A DNA stretch of 64,000 nt from JAHEFU01 sp020440645 (lineage in GTDB: Bacteria; 4484-113; JAFGCY01), in the NCBI GenBank assembly GCA_020440645.1, contig JAGRNR010000002.1, forward strand, positions 62,001-126,000, read 5' to 3'. The position numbers and the translations under genes were made by a program. Below the pieces are notes generated by a model. The model was not told where the DNA came from, searched no databases, and saw nothing but the letters and a program-made list of their open reading frames with translations. Each line of letters starts with the position of its first letter. The stretch's first letter is position 1. Below are positions 7,941-16,606 of the stretch, one piece after another.

Positions 7941-9088
7941 TTGGACATCCGGCCGATGAAGGCCCCGAACTCATAGCGCTCGGGGTCAATCAGGCGCGGA
8001 GCCATGTTCACCTTGCTCGTGAACAGCCAGTCCGCCAGCGGATCAGATTCGGATCCACTCAGGCTGCCTGGCGTGAATCCGGCCCGGATCAGCTGGATAC
8101 CCATGCTGTCCAGGTGCGGCTGCGTACTGGCCTCCGGCTGCCCTGTGGCAATTGCCTGGGGAATGCCGACCATGCATTCATGTGCATGCAGGAGGGCAGC
8201 CAGCCTGTCCTGCTGTCCTTCGGCTGGTCGGCGCATTTCACGTAGCAGCAGCACACCGTTGCTTGTGAGCAGTGCATGCAGCTGCCCGAGGAAACTTCCG
8301 GCATCAGCCTTGCTGCGCAGGCTGCAGTTGACAATCACAAGGTCAAAGCGGCTCCTGCTTCCCTCCGGCGGATTGCCGGTTTCCTCGAAGCTGAGGTTAT
8401 GCGCATTGCTGCGCAACTGCAGCTTGCGAGCCATGCGGATTGCCGCAGGATTGCGGTCATAGCCGATGAAGCGGCTGCGCGGATAGCGCTGGGCAAGATG
8501 TGCCAGCAGCTGGCCGCTGCCACAGTCCGGCTGCAGCACCATGGCTCCAATCTCCAGTTTCCGCTTCATTCCGGGCGCGAGGGAAAGGACCTCGTCCAGT
8601 GCCACGCAGGCAGATTCCTGTTCGATGCCATCCTCGATCTCCAGCTGGCGCTGGTATTCGCGTGGATGGACTCCGCAGCGGTGGGCCATCGAATCACTCA
8701 CGAGGCCCTCTACTTTGCCAAACAGGCCGATGTACTGTGACAGCGCAGCGGCACTGCTCCCCGCATCGCTGCCAAGCAGGGCGTCAATTCCGTATTCCGG
8801 AATTGAGTATCGGCCACTTTCGCCGTCGCGGCTGACAATCCCGGCGCTGCTCATGCAGTCAAGCCAGCTTGTCAGCTGCCTTTCCCCCAGTCCGCAGCTG
8901 GTCGAAAGGTCCTCGGCGGTGGCGCTGCCCATGTTCGCCAACAGGGCAAACAGGCCGCGCCGGTGCCCGATTGACACAAGTATCGCAGTGGCGGCCTCAC
9001 TGAGCATGCTGTGCATGCGGTCCTGGAACAACAGGCTGCGCACGTCAGCCTTCGATTGGGTCGTAGTGGTAGGCATAGCTGTATCCAT
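7937..9088 (-). CDS. divergent paralog of the neighbouring SAM-dependent methyltransferase
   Basis: About 383 residues. The N-terminal region is a winged-helix-like dimerisation segment (ATAILVSIGHRRGLFALL), followed by a Rossmann domain with PDCGSGQLLA as SAM motif I. It aligns along its length with the methyltransferase encoded just upstream, but lacks the conserved catalytic-side string HCMTVSLA and many flanking residues. It may therefore have a different substrate or be a non-catalytic partner. The start is uncertain: ATG codons at 9088 and 9076 both lack a good ribosome site, and a strong hairpin lies just upstream, which makes the more distal ATG at 9130 unlikely. Probably cotranscribed with the paralog. 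Confidence 0.7.
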   Translation of the reverse strand: MDTAMPTTTTQSKADVRSLLFQDRMHSMLSEAATAILVSIGHRRGLFALLANMGSATAEDLSTSCGLGERQLTSWLDCMSSAGIVSRDGESGRYSIPEYGIDALLGSDAGSSAAALSQYIGLFGKVEGLVSDSMAHRCGVHPREYQRQLEIEDGIEQESACVALDEVLSLAPGMKRKLEIGAMVLQPDCGSGQLLAHLAQRYPRSRFIGYDRNPAAIRMARKLQLRSNAHNLSFEETGNPPEGSRSRFDLVIVNCSLRSKADAGSFLGQLHALLTSNGVLLLREMRRPAEGQQDRLAALLHAHECMVGIPQAIATGQPEASTQPHLDSMGIQLIRAGFTPGSLSGSESDPLADWLFTSKVNMAPRLIDPERYEFGAFIGRMSN

Positions 9089-9095
9089 GGGTGGT

Positions 9096-9121
9096 GGCGG
9101 GCCGGAACCTGCCGGCCCGCC
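9096..9121 (-). terminator. strong hairpin between two methyltransferase genes
   Basis: A perfect 10-bp stem, GGCGGGCCGG pairing with CCGGCCCGCC, around a 6-base loop. There is no T-run on either side, so it is not a classical intrinsic terminator. It more likely shields the 3' end of the upstream message or attenuates the downstream paralog. Confidence 0.6.
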
Positions 9122-9129
9122 CCGGTGCA

Positions 9130-10206
9130 TCAGACATTCATGATGTAGTAGTAGTTGAACGGATCGTGGGCCAGTTCCTTGGTCTCGAGTGTGCTGAACC
9201 CGGCCTCGCCGACCATCCGCTCCGCGAGCTCACGGCCCCAGCAGGTACCGAGTCCGGCGCCGCCGTTGGCAAGTGAGACCGTCATGCAGTGCGTGGTGGA
9301 GACCGTGTACAGGAAGGTGCCGACGAAGTGGTCCTTGTTGTCATGCAGGTGGCTGCAGGCCTTGATGTCCTGCATCAGGTACACACCACCATCCTTCAGT
9401 GCACGGCGCACGTTCTTGAGAACCCGGGCCGGATCAGCCTGGTCATGGATCACGTCGAAGGCGGTGACGAGGTCGAACTTGGCAAGCTCATCCCAGGCTG
9501 CGATATCCTGCACCTTGAAGCTGATGTTCGTCAGGCCCTTGCTCCTGGCAAGCTCGATCGCGGCCTCGACAGCGGGAGCCTCGAAGTCATAACCGGCGAA
9601 GGTGCTGTTCGGGTACATCTCGGCCATGCGGATGGCGGCGTGGCCGCTGCCGCAACCGATGTCAACGCAGTTGATGCCGGCACTGAGGCGCTCATGCAGG
9701 CCGTCAACAGCCGGGATGATGCTGTCCTTCAGGCCAGCCAGCACGGTCTGGTCGCTGAAGTCGGCCATTACGGGATGGAAGCGCTCGAATTCGCTGTAGG
9801 GCACACCGCCACCATTGCGGAAGGCATCCACCAGCGGGGTCTCGACGCCACCCATCACCGGGATGAACTGCATCACCGTCGCCACATTATGGGCACCGGC
9901 CTTGCTGGTGATCACGGCTGCATGCTCAGCTGGCAGGTGGTAACGGTTGGTTTCCCGGTCGAATTCGACAACGCCGCCGGTCACCATCGCGCCAAGCCAC
10001 TCACGGACGTAACGCTCATTGAGCCCGCCCTGCTCGGCGATCTCGTGGGTGGTGGCCCAGTCAAGCTGGGTCAGTGCCTCAAGTGCACCAGTGCGGTGGC
10101 CCAGTGAAATCATCAGGGCCAGGCTGGCATCGTTGACAATTCCGACCATGCGACCGCCGAAGGCCTCGGCACGCGACGCGTCAAACTGCTTCTGCATAAC
10201 AGACAT
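9130..10206 (-). CDS. class I SAM-dependent methyltransferase with N-terminal winged helix (Rv2258c-like)
   Basis: 358 residues. Residues 15-90 form a winged-helix dimerisation domain (MISLGHRTGALEAL, then LNERYVREWLGAMVTGGVV), followed by a Rossmann methyltransferase with VDIGCGSGHAA as motif I, FAGYDFEAP as motif II and FDVIHDQADP. The C-terminal STTHCMTVSLANGG string is typical of this small-molecule methyltransferase family, known in mycobacteria, whose substrates are mostly undefined. The ATG at 10206 is preferred over the in-frame TTG two codons earlier because GAGGTGA lies about 7 bases before it. Its paralog follows directly on the same strand. Confidence 0.85.
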   Translation of the reverse strand: MSVMQKQFDASRAEAFGGRMVGIVNDASLALMISLGHRTGALEALTQLDWATTHEIAEQGGLNERYVREWLGAMVTGGVVEFDRETNRYHLPAEHAAVITSKAGAHNVATVMQFIPVMGGVETPLVDAFRNGGGVPYSEFERFHPVMADFSDQTVLAGLKDSIIPAVDGLHERLSAGINCVDIGCGSGHAAIRMAEMYPNSTFAGYDFEAPAVEAAIELARSKGLTNISFKVQDIAAWDELAKFDLVTAFDVIHDQADPARVLKNVRRALKDGGVYLMQDIKACSHLHDNKDHFVGTFLYTVSTTHCMTVSLANGGAGLGTCWGRELAERMVGEAGFSTLETKELAHDPFNYYYIMNV

Positions 10207-10304
10207 TTTCAATCACCTCGTAGAGCTTTACCGGGCTATCCTGGCAACTGCGGATTTGGCAATTCCCTGCCCGACGCCGGAATAATATCCAGAAAACCGG
10301 GCTT

Positions 10305-10359
10305 TGTCCCGGATTTTCGGCACTGCATGCGGGACATGTGGGGACATTAAGCCTGTCCC
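10305..10359 (+). promoter_or_regulatory. cluster of four GGGACA/TGTCCC half-sites upstream of an HTH gene
   Basis: TGTCCC at 10305-10310, GGGACA at 10331-10336, GGGACA at 10341-10346 and TGTCCC at 10354-10359. The last two form a dyad, GGGGACA and TGTCCCC around a 7-base spacer, lying across the expected -35 region of the TATACT promoter. This looks like an operator, perhaps for autoregulation by the HTH-TPR protein. Confidence 0.5.
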
Positions 10360-10369
10360 CGCAGCACTG

Positions 10370-10375
10370 TATACT
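10370..10375 (+). promoter_or_regulatory. -10 box of first HTH-TPR gene
   Basis: TATACT with exactly 6 bases to an ATC codon at 10382, which aligns with the initiator region of the two downstream paralogs. Confidence 0.55.
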
Positions 10376-10381
10376 CAAGCT

Positions 10382-11650
10382 ATCGCCCGCAAGAAGACAG
10401 TACTGGTCAATGCTGAGGCCCTGCGCAAGGTGCTTGATGAGAAGGAAATCAAGCAGTGGTGGCTCGCGCGCAGGATCGGGGTCGACCGCAAGTCGATCAC
10501 GCGCTGGGTCAATGGCCAGACGCAGCGGATCAGCGAGGAGAACATCAAGGCACTGGCTGCTGAACTGGATTGCAGCATCGAGCAGCTGACCGTGCAGGAC
10601 TCACTGGAAGCACTCGGTTCACGTGAGGACCGCTGGAATGCCGCCCGGCGGCTGCAGAACAGCAACCTGACCGAAATGGTCGGTCCGAGCTACAGCTGGG
10701 AACTGGCGGAGTCACTGATCCGCAGTACCATCGACCCGGAAATGCCCCTCGACCTGCAGGCTGCACTGTACTTGCAACTGGCGGTCTGCGGCATATACAT
10801 GCACAAACATGAGATGGTACGCAGTAGCGCGGAGATCGCCCTGCGCAAGGCGACGGATTTCGGCGACGAAACACTGGCCCTGCGGGCGGAGACCATGCTT
10901 GGAAACGAAGCACTGATGATTGGCGAGCTGACGAGGGCGGTTGGCTACTACGACAAGGCAATCCAGAGCAGGGACAAGTTTGCCAAGCCCTCCAAGCTGG
11001 CGGGCACCCTGAGCAATTACGCCATGGCACTTCACATGCGCGGGGATTACCTGGCTGCGCTGTCCATGTTTGATGATGCGGTGTCAGTCTGGAAACAGGC
11101 TGAACCGGTAATCAGCATGACGACAGCCTGGTTCCTCAAGGCGCGCTTGCACTCTGAACTGATGATGATTGATGAGGCCTATGCCTCGATTGAGCAATGC
11201 CGCGAAGTCTGCAGGCAGATTTCGTTTCGCAAGAGTGCGAATATGTGCATCGCGATCAGTGCTGATCTGTCCAGCTTGAAGGAGCGCCACGAGGAAGCTG
11301 TCGCCCTTGTGAGGGAGGCGCAGGTCGCATTTGAAGAGACTCCCAATGTCAGCCCCGAATCCAATGAATGCCTGATCCGGGTGCTGCGCAGGGCGGGACA
11401 TGTAGAGGAATCCCGCGCGAGCCTTGAGGAGCTGATGGCGAGGAACATCGACGACAGGTACTCCATCGCCCGTCTTTATGTTGAGATGGCTCGCCACCTG
11501 ATGCTGGATGGCAATGATGCTGCGGCATGGGACTGTGTGAAAAAGGCAAATGAGCTGTACACGGAGATCGGAGCACCTAAAAGGGTGTTGCAGGATCTGC
11601 CCGGTGAGAGTTACATAGACTTCCACAGCCTGAAGAACAAGTCCGGTTGA
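10382..11650 (+). CDS. HTH (XRE-like) regulator with TPR domain, paralog 1; possible ATC start
   Basis: About 422 residues. Residues 8-60 form a helix-turn-helix domain (EIKQWWLARRIGVDRKSITR), followed by a long alpha-helical TPR-type region that should bind a ligand or partner protein. The two genes downstream encode close paralogs beginning MQRQTVLLNNEAL; here the matching string is IARKKTVLVNAEAL. No ATG, GTG or TTG lies between the -10 box and this point. The likely initiator is ATC at 10382, six bases after TATACT, as in the leaderless genes nearby. The alternatives are a TTG at 10304, upstream of the promoter, or a GTG at 10430 that would cut into the HTH. Target genes are unknown. Confidence 0.7.
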   Translation: MARKKTVLVNAEALRKVLDEKEIKQWWLARRIGVDRKSITRWVNGQTQRISEENIKALAAELDCSIEQLTVQDSLEALGSREDRWNAARRLQNSNLTEMVGPSYSWELAESLIRSTIDPEMPLDLQAALYLQLAVCGIYMHKHEMVRSSAEIALRKATDFGDETLALRAETMLGNEALMIGELTRAVGYYDKAIQSRDKFAKPSKLAGTLSNYAMALHMRGDYLAALSMFDDAVSVWKQAEPVISMTTAWFLKARLHSELMMIDEAYASIEQCREVCRQISFRKSANMCIAISADLSSLKERHEEAVALVREAQVAFEETPNVSPESNECLIRVLRRAGHVEESRASLEELMARNIDDRYSIARLYVEMARHLMLDGNDAAAWDCVKKANELYTEIGAPKRVLQDLPGESYIDFHSLKNKSG

Positions 11651-11673
11651 TCCAGCTGGATTACCGGCACTGC

Positions 11674-11679
11674 TAGAAT
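11674..11679 (+). promoter_or_regulatory. -10 box of second HTH-TPR gene
   Basis: TAGAAT followed by 8 bases and an ATG. No ribosome-binding site is visible. Confidence 0.55.
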
Positions 11680-11687
11680 CAACATGC

Positions 11688-12938
11688 ATGCAGCGCCAGA
11701 CCGTATTGCTTAACAATGAAGCTCTTTCCCGCATTATTGCTGAGCGGGAGGTCAAGCAGTGGCTACTGGCCAGGCGCATCGGCGTTGACCGCAAGACAAT
11801 CACTCGCTGGATAAACGGCAAGACACAGCGCATCAGTCGGGACAACATCACCCGACTGGCAGAGGAGCTTGCCTGCAGCGTTGACGACCTGACCGTGAAG
11901 GACACCCTTGAAGCGCTGGGCACAAGGGAGGATCGCTGGGCTGCAGCGAGGCAGCTGCGAGACAAGGATCTCGTGAATATGGTCGGGTCCAGCTACAACT
12001 GGGACCTCGCCGAATCCCTGATTCGAAGCAACATCGACGTGGAAATGCCAGCTGACCTGCAGGCGTCGCTATACATCAAGCTGGCCCGCTGCGGAATGTA
12101 CTCCCACAAGCCTGACCTGGTGAAAAGCAGTGCTGAGATAGCAGTCAACCGTGCCACTGACGCAGAAGACGAATCCCTGATCCTGTATGCAAAGCAGTTG
12201 CTGGGTACCTATTACCTGATGATTGGAAACATGGGAGAGGTCATCAGTCGATACACGGAAGTGCTTGTGGGTCGTGAGCATTTCGACAGTGAAACACGGC
12301 TGGCGTCCATCCTGTGCAACTTCGGACTGGCATTGTGGTCCATTGCAGAGTTTGGCAGGGCCAAGGCAGCATTCGACGAAGCCATGCCGCTCTGGGAAAG
12401 GAATGAGCCCGTGGTCAGCACCACCACGGCATGGTGGCTGCGGGCAAAGCTCTATGTTGAGTTGTCGATGGTTGAAGAATGCCTGTATGACATTGAAAGA
12501 TGCGAGGCCATCTCACAGCAAATCAACTATGCGAAGTGCTCAAACATGTGCGTGGCGATCAGGGCAGAACTTGCCAGTATTGCCGGTGAGCATGACAAGG
12601 CACTGGAACTGGCTGATGAGGCGAACAGGGTATTCAGGGAGACGCCGACGGTCAATCCTGCCTCTCTCGAAAGCATTGCCAGGGTCTGGCGCAGGGCAGG
12701 GCGGGTTGAGCAGGCGCTGGAGGAAATCAACCGGCTGATTGACAGCAAGCATGAGGACCAGTTCCACTACGCTCGATACCGCCAGGAGAAGGCGCGTACG
12801 CTTGTCGCACTGGGACGTGAGGCTGAGGCATGGCAGGAGATTGAACTTTCCAACGCCGTTTTCCTTGAGTTCGGAGCTCCGCTGCGCATCCTTAAGGAAC
12901 TGCCGGTTGAATACTACGCGCATTTTCGTCTCAGTTGA
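11688..12938 (+). CDS. HTH (XRE-like) regulator with TPR domain, paralog 2
   Basis: 416 residues with the same architecture as the genes on both sides: an N-terminal HTH at about 8-60 (EVKQWLLARRIGVDRKTITR) and a TPR-rich helical remainder. It matches paralog 1 along its whole length, including the linker DTLEALGTREDRWAAARQL and the paired-helix segments. The three genes clearly arose by tandem duplication. It has its own TAGAAT box 8 bases before the ATG, so it can be transcribed separately from paralog 1, whose stop is 37 bases upstream. The role is probably DNA-binding regulation tuned by the TPR region; no target is evident. Confidence 0.8.
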   Translation: MQRQTVLLNNEALSRIIAEREVKQWLLARRIGVDRKTITRWINGKTQRISRDNITRLAEELACSVDDLTVKDTLEALGTREDRWAAARQLRDKDLVNMVGSSYNWDLAESLIRSNIDVEMPADLQASLYIKLARCGMYSHKPDLVKSSAEIAVNRATDAEDESLILYAKQLLGTYYLMIGNMGEVISRYTEVLVGREHFDSETRLASILCNFGLALWSIAEFGRAKAAFDEAMPLWERNEPVVSTTTAWWLRAKLYVELSMVEECLYDIERCEAISQQINYAKCSNMCVAIRAELASIAGEHDKALELADEANRVFRETPTVNPASLESIARVWRRAGRVEQALEEINRLIDSKHEDQFHYARYRQEKARTLVALGREAEAWQEIELSNAVFLEFGAPLRILKELPVEYYAHFRLS

Positions 12939-12994
12939 GCGACTAACCTTTTTCAGGACCAGACTGCATTAGTCCGGCATTGAGACCGGCCTGA

Positions 12995-13000
12995 TAGAAT
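12995..13000 (+). promoter_or_regulatory. -10 box of third HTH-TPR gene
   Basis: TAGAAT followed by CAACTGGC and the ATG. Spacing and sequence match the box before paralog 2, so the promoter was duplicated along with the gene. Confidence 0.55.
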
Positions 13001-13008
13001 CAACTGGC

Positions 13009-14247
13009 ATGCAGCGTCAGACGGTCCTGCTCAATAATGAAGCACTTTCCCGCATCATCGCCGAGCGCGAGGTCAAGCAGTGGCTGCTGGCCCGGCGGAT
13101 GGGGATAGACCGCAAGACCATCAGCCGCTGGCTTTCTGGACGGACACAGCGCATCAGCAAGGAAAACCTGACCAAGCTTTGTGACATCCTGGAGATTGGT
13201 GAATCCGCCATTTGCGTAATGGACAGGCTGGAAGCGCTGGGGACACGTGAAGACCGCTGGGAAGCAGCAAGAAAGCTCAGTGATGAGGATCTGGTTGAGA
13301 TCGTAGGTCCGAGCAACAACTGGGAGCTGGCCGAAAGCCTGGTCAAATCCACTATCGATCCTGACATGCCTGCCGGCCTGCTGTCCAAGCTCTACCACAT
13401 GCTCGCGCGTGTTTATCACTACATGCGCCGGGCGGAGGATTTCAAGCGCTGCTCGGAGATCTGCATCCGCTATGCGGAGCAGGCATCGGACGAATACATG
13501 GAGCTGCAGGGGCGGCTTTGCCTGTCAACTTCGCTTTTGATGGTCGCCGACCTGAAGCAGGCTGCCGCAAACTACGAGCAGAGCCTGAAAACCCCCGAGC
13601 TGTTCACGGCGAAAGCGCTCGCGGCCAGCCTCTCAAACCTCAGCAGTGCCTATCACCAGATGGGGGAATTCGCCAAGTCGCTGGATTATTCCAGTCAGGC
13701 ACTTGAGGCTTGGTCTCGCATTGCACCAAACATGAGCCTTGCAACATCCTGGTACCTGCGTGCCCAGATACATATTGAACTGAGCATGTCCAAGGAAGCC
13801 CGGAACTCGATAGAGCAATGCATCCGGATTGCGAATGACGTTCGCTACCAGCGGATCATCAATCTGATGCAGCTGATGCGCGCTGACCTCCTGAGCATGG
13901 AGGAAAGGCACGATGAAGCAGTCGAGGTCGTGGAGCAGGGATTGCTGCTGCTGCCTGATACACCGCGAGTTTCATACATCACGCTGGAAACGGCAGCCCG
14001 GCCGATGCGTCGCGCGGGATTGCTGGACCGCGCTGAAGAGTGCCTGAACATCGAAGTGGATGCAGAGCAGCAGTTCGGTTTCGAGTTGGCAAGCGGAACG
14101 ATGGAACGGGCGCGACTGCAACTTGCCCGCGGCGATGAGGAAGGTTCAATTGAACTTGCCGCCCGTGCGAACCAGTACTTCAGAGACATCGGCGCGGAAC
14201 TGCGCTGTGTGGACGGGCTGCCGGCCGAACATTACCGCCGGCTCTGA
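13009..14247 (+). CDS. HTH (XRE-like) regulator with TPR domain, paralog 3
   Basis: 412 residues. The first 30 residues are nearly identical to paralog 2 (MQRQTVLLNNEALSRII), the HTH differs slightly (ISRWLSGRTQRISKENL), and the TPR part is more diverged. The strongest conservation is thus in the DNA-recognition end and the promoter, while the sensor end has drifted. That suggests related operators but different ligands. It is followed after 20 bases by nagZ, which has its own promoter. No phage, toxin or defence gene sits beside the triplet. Confidence 0.8.
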   Translation: MQRQTVLLNNEALSRIIAEREVKQWLLARRMGIDRKTISRWLSGRTQRISKENLTKLCDILEIGESAICVMDRLEALGTREDRWEAARKLSDEDLVEIVGPSNNWELAESLVKSTIDPDMPAGLLSKLYHMLARVYHYMRRAEDFKRCSEICIRYAEQASDEYMELQGRLCLSTSLLMVADLKQAAANYEQSLKTPELFTAKALAASLSNLSSAYHQMGEFAKSLDYSSQALEAWSRIAPNMSLATSWYLRAQIHIELSMSKEARNSIEQCIRIANDVRYQRIINLMQLMRADLLSMEERHDEAVEVVEQGLLLLPDTPRVSYITLETAARPMRRAGLLDRAEECLNIEVDAEQQFGFELASGTMERARLQLARGDEEGSIELAARANQYFRDIGAELRCVDGLPAEHYRRL

Positions 14248-14255
14248 TCCTCGGC

Positions 14256-14261
14256 TAACAT
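14256..14261 (+). promoter_or_regulatory. -10 box of leaderless nagZ
   Basis: TAACAT, then 6 bases, then ATG. Identical in sequence and spacing to the MFS gene promoter. Confidence 0.65.
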
Positions 14262-14267
14262 TTCCGG

Positions 14268-15281
14268 ATGCAACTGCGAGAGAAGATCGGCCAGCTCCTG
14301 ATGCTTGGCAGTGATCGAGAGGATCCAACAGGCTTCGTGGAACAGCTGGCCCAGCTGCGAGCCGGTGGAGCAGTGCTCTTCAGTCGGGATATCAAGGATG
14401 CCCAGCAGCTGAGGGGGCTGAATGATTCAATATCCGAGCGCGTGGAATTCTCCTGCGGCATCCGTCCATTCATCGCAATCGACCAGGAGGGCGGCCGGGT
14501 GGCTCGCCTGCGAGGTGAGCTCTGTCCCGCGCTCCCGGCAAACGAGGTTCACGGCGAGCTGTTCGAGACAGACCCGTCAGCAGCGATCAGGGCGGTTGAG
14601 GAACAGGCCAGCCTGACAGCGCGTGTGATGCTAGACCTGCACCTGAACATGAACCTCGCTCCCGTCTGCGATGTGCTCAAGGCCACGGAAAGCGAAGTGC
14701 TGGCTTCGCGCTGCTACTCATCAGATACAGAGACGGTCAGCCGTCTGGCCAGTGCCTATGCAACCAAGCTGCAGAAATCAGGAGTGGCCGCCTGTGCCAA
14801 GCACTTCCCCGGGCATGGCGGCACGGTGGTGGATTCGCACCTGCACCTGCCGGTCGTGGATACAGGACTGGATGCACTGGAGCAGGTGCAGCTGCCACCA
14901 TTCAAGCGACTGATCGATGAGGGTGTTGCAGCGGTAATGACTGCACACATCGTATTCAGCCGCTTCGACAGCCAGCCAGCCACCATGTCCAGGGTATTTG
15001 TGCAAGACCTGTTGCTGGATTCCATGCAGCATCGCGGCATGGTTCTGACAGATGACATGATGATGGGGGCGGTGATGAATGAGACACCGGTGCCTGACGC
15101 CTGCCTGCAGGCGCTTCAGGCAGGTATCAGCCTGCTGCTCATCTGTTCCAGTCCGGCTGACCAGACGGCGACAGTAGAGCGGATCATCCAGGCAGTGAAT
15201 GATGGTGAGCTGTCTGAGGATCAGATCGACAGATCCGTGGAACGCAACCTGGAGGTGAAGCGTCGGTTCGGAATCAGCTGA
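14268..15281 (+). CDS. nagZ: beta-N-acetylhexosaminidase, glycoside hydrolase family 3
   Basis: 337 residues, a single GH3 TIM barrel without the C-terminal domain, as in NagZ. It removes N-acetylglucosamine from muropeptides during cell-wall recycling. AIDQEGGRVARL, then KHFPGHGGTVVDSHLHLP, is the hallmark loop; the usual Asp after GHG is Gly here, but the DSH part is intact. LTDDMMMGAV near residue 260 carries the nucleophile Asp. No signal peptide is seen, so it acts in the cytoplasm. The promoter TAACAT is 6 bases before the ATG. Confidence 0.9.
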   Translation: MQLREKIGQLLMLGSDREDPTGFVEQLAQLRAGGAVLFSRDIKDAQQLRGLNDSISERVEFSCGIRPFIAIDQEGGRVARLRGELCPALPANEVHGELFETDPSAAIRAVEEQASLTARVMLDLHLNMNLAPVCDVLKATESEVLASRCYSSDTETVSRLASAYATKLQKSGVAACAKHFPGHGGTVVDSHLHLPVVDTGLDALEQVQLPPFKRLIDEGVAAVMTAHIVFSRFDSQPATMSRVFVQDLLLDSMQHRGMVLTDDMMMGAVMNETPVPDACLQALQAGISLLLICSSPADQTATVERIIQAVNDGELSEDQIDRSVERNLEVKRRFGIS

Positions 15282-15316
15282 TTTGCTGACCAGTTTCGCC
15301 ATTTGATGTCAGATTG

Positions 15317-15322
15317 TAATAT
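15317..15322 (+). promoter_or_regulatory. -10 box of leaderless CBM9-like gene
   Basis: TAATAT, then 6 bases, then a GTG start. Confidence 0.6.
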
Positions 15323-15328
15323 TTTCAG

Positions 15329-16606
15329 GTGAATAACCCCCGACAGATCATCGCCACTGTGATCTGCTGCGCCAGCCTCGTTCTGGCCACCCTGCAGCAG
15401 GCAATGGCGGTAACACGCCCTGATATCGAGTTTTCGCCGCGTACATACCAGTGCGTCAAGGCCTATGCCAGCCCAGTGATTGACGGCCTCAATGAGGACG
15501 TAGCGTGGAAGAACGCCGGCTGGAGTGAATACTTTGTGGATATCACCGGCGATGAAGAACTTGAACCTTACCTGCCGACGAGGTTCAAGATGCTCTGGGA
15601 TGATCGCGCCCTCTTTCTGTACGCGGAGATCGCGGAACCCAATATCCAGGGTAGTCTGACGGACCACGACAGCGTGATCTACCACGACAACGACTTCGAG
15701 CTGTTCATTGACCCGGATGCTGACAATCACCTGTATGCCGAGCTGGAGGTCAATGCATTGGGGACCGTCTGGGACCTGCTGCTGGACCGACCATACCGCG
15801 ATGGCGGGGAGGGAATCGACGGCTGGGACATCAAGGGGCTCGAGCTCGCAGTCAGCCTGGACGGTACTGTCAACGATGCCAGTGATGTTGACCAGGGCTG
15901 GAGCGTGGAGCTCGCCATTCCCTGGGATGCTCTGGCTGAGCTGACCGGTGGTGCCTCACCCCCTGAAACCGGTGACCGCTGGAAAATCAATTTCTCGCGT
16001 GTGCAGTACCACGTCACCGTTGACAACGGTGAATACCTGCGGGACCAGGATGGCAATGGCCAGCCGCTTGACCCGGAGAACTGGGTCTGGAGCCCGCAGG
16101 GCGTCGTGGCGATGCACTGTCCGGAGATGTGGGGTGTGGTCGAGTTCGCCGGCGGCATCGTCGTGCCCGGCAAGCCTGAGCTAAACAGCGAGGAATATGC
16201 ACGGCAGGCCCTGATGTGCATGTACTACTGGCAGCGTGATTACCATGATGAGCATGGCGAGTATTCTGGCCGTAAGGTCGAGCGCTGGTATGCGGACTAT
16301 CCTCTGCCAGATGTTGACAACTTCCGCGAATGGCTTGTACAGGACGCGATCTGGGCATCCCCTTCGCAGTTTCGCTTTTCGATGTCAAATGGTGAGCGAA
16401 CGCTTAGCATTGACGAAACAGGCAGGGTCAGCAGCTTCAACGGCCCGCTGCGTCCGGTCGAATATGAGGAGATTCCAGAAGATGAACTGAAGGCTCCCGA
16501 GCTTGAGTCCGAAGTTGGCCCGCCCGAAGCAACCGAAGCTGAAGAGGAAGCTGCACGCTCCAGCACTGATGGCAGGGAAACCCCGCCGGAAGGTGATGGC
16601 AGCTAG
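15329..16606 (+). CDS. secreted CBM9-like carbohydrate-binding protein
   Basis: 425 residues from a GTG start. A signal peptide (IIATVICCASLVLATLQQAMA) precedes a module at about 40-290 with the CBM9-like layout: VIDGLNEDVAWKNA at the start, FKMLWDDRALFLYAEI, HDNDFELFIDPDADNHLYAE, a WSVELAIPWDAL strand, and RWKINFSRVQY. Such modules bind sugars in exported proteins. The C-terminal 60 residues are acidic and low-complexity (Glu, Pro, Ala rich), probably disordered. No catalytic domain is visible. Its stop overlaps that of the convergent lipoprotein gene by 4 bases. A leaderless promoter sits 6 bases upstream. Confidence 0.8.
   Translation: MNNPRQIIATVICCASLVLATLQQAMAVTRPDIEFSPRTYQCVKAYASPVIDGLNEDVAWKNAGWSEYFVDITGDEELEPYLPTRFKMLWDDRALFLYAEIAEPNIQGSLTDHDSVIYHDNDFELFIDPDADNHLYAELEVNALGTVWDLLLDRPYRDGGEGIDGWDIKGLELAVSLDGTVNDASDVDQGWSVELAIPWDALAELTGGASPPETGDRWKINFSRVQYHVTVDNGEYLRDQDGNGQPLDPENWVWSPQGVVAMHCPEMWGVVEFAGGIVVPGKPELNSEEYARQALMCMYYWQRDYHDEHGEYSGRKVERWYADYPLPDVDNFREWLVQDAIWASPSQFRFSMSNGERTLSIDETGRVSSFNGPLRPVEYEEIPEDELKAPELESEVGPPEATEAEEEAARSSTDGRETPPEGDGS

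Noticed and set aside
9096..9121. Classical intrinsic terminator
   Set aside because: The stem is strong but no T-run follows on either strand, so a processing or attenuation hairpin is more likely.
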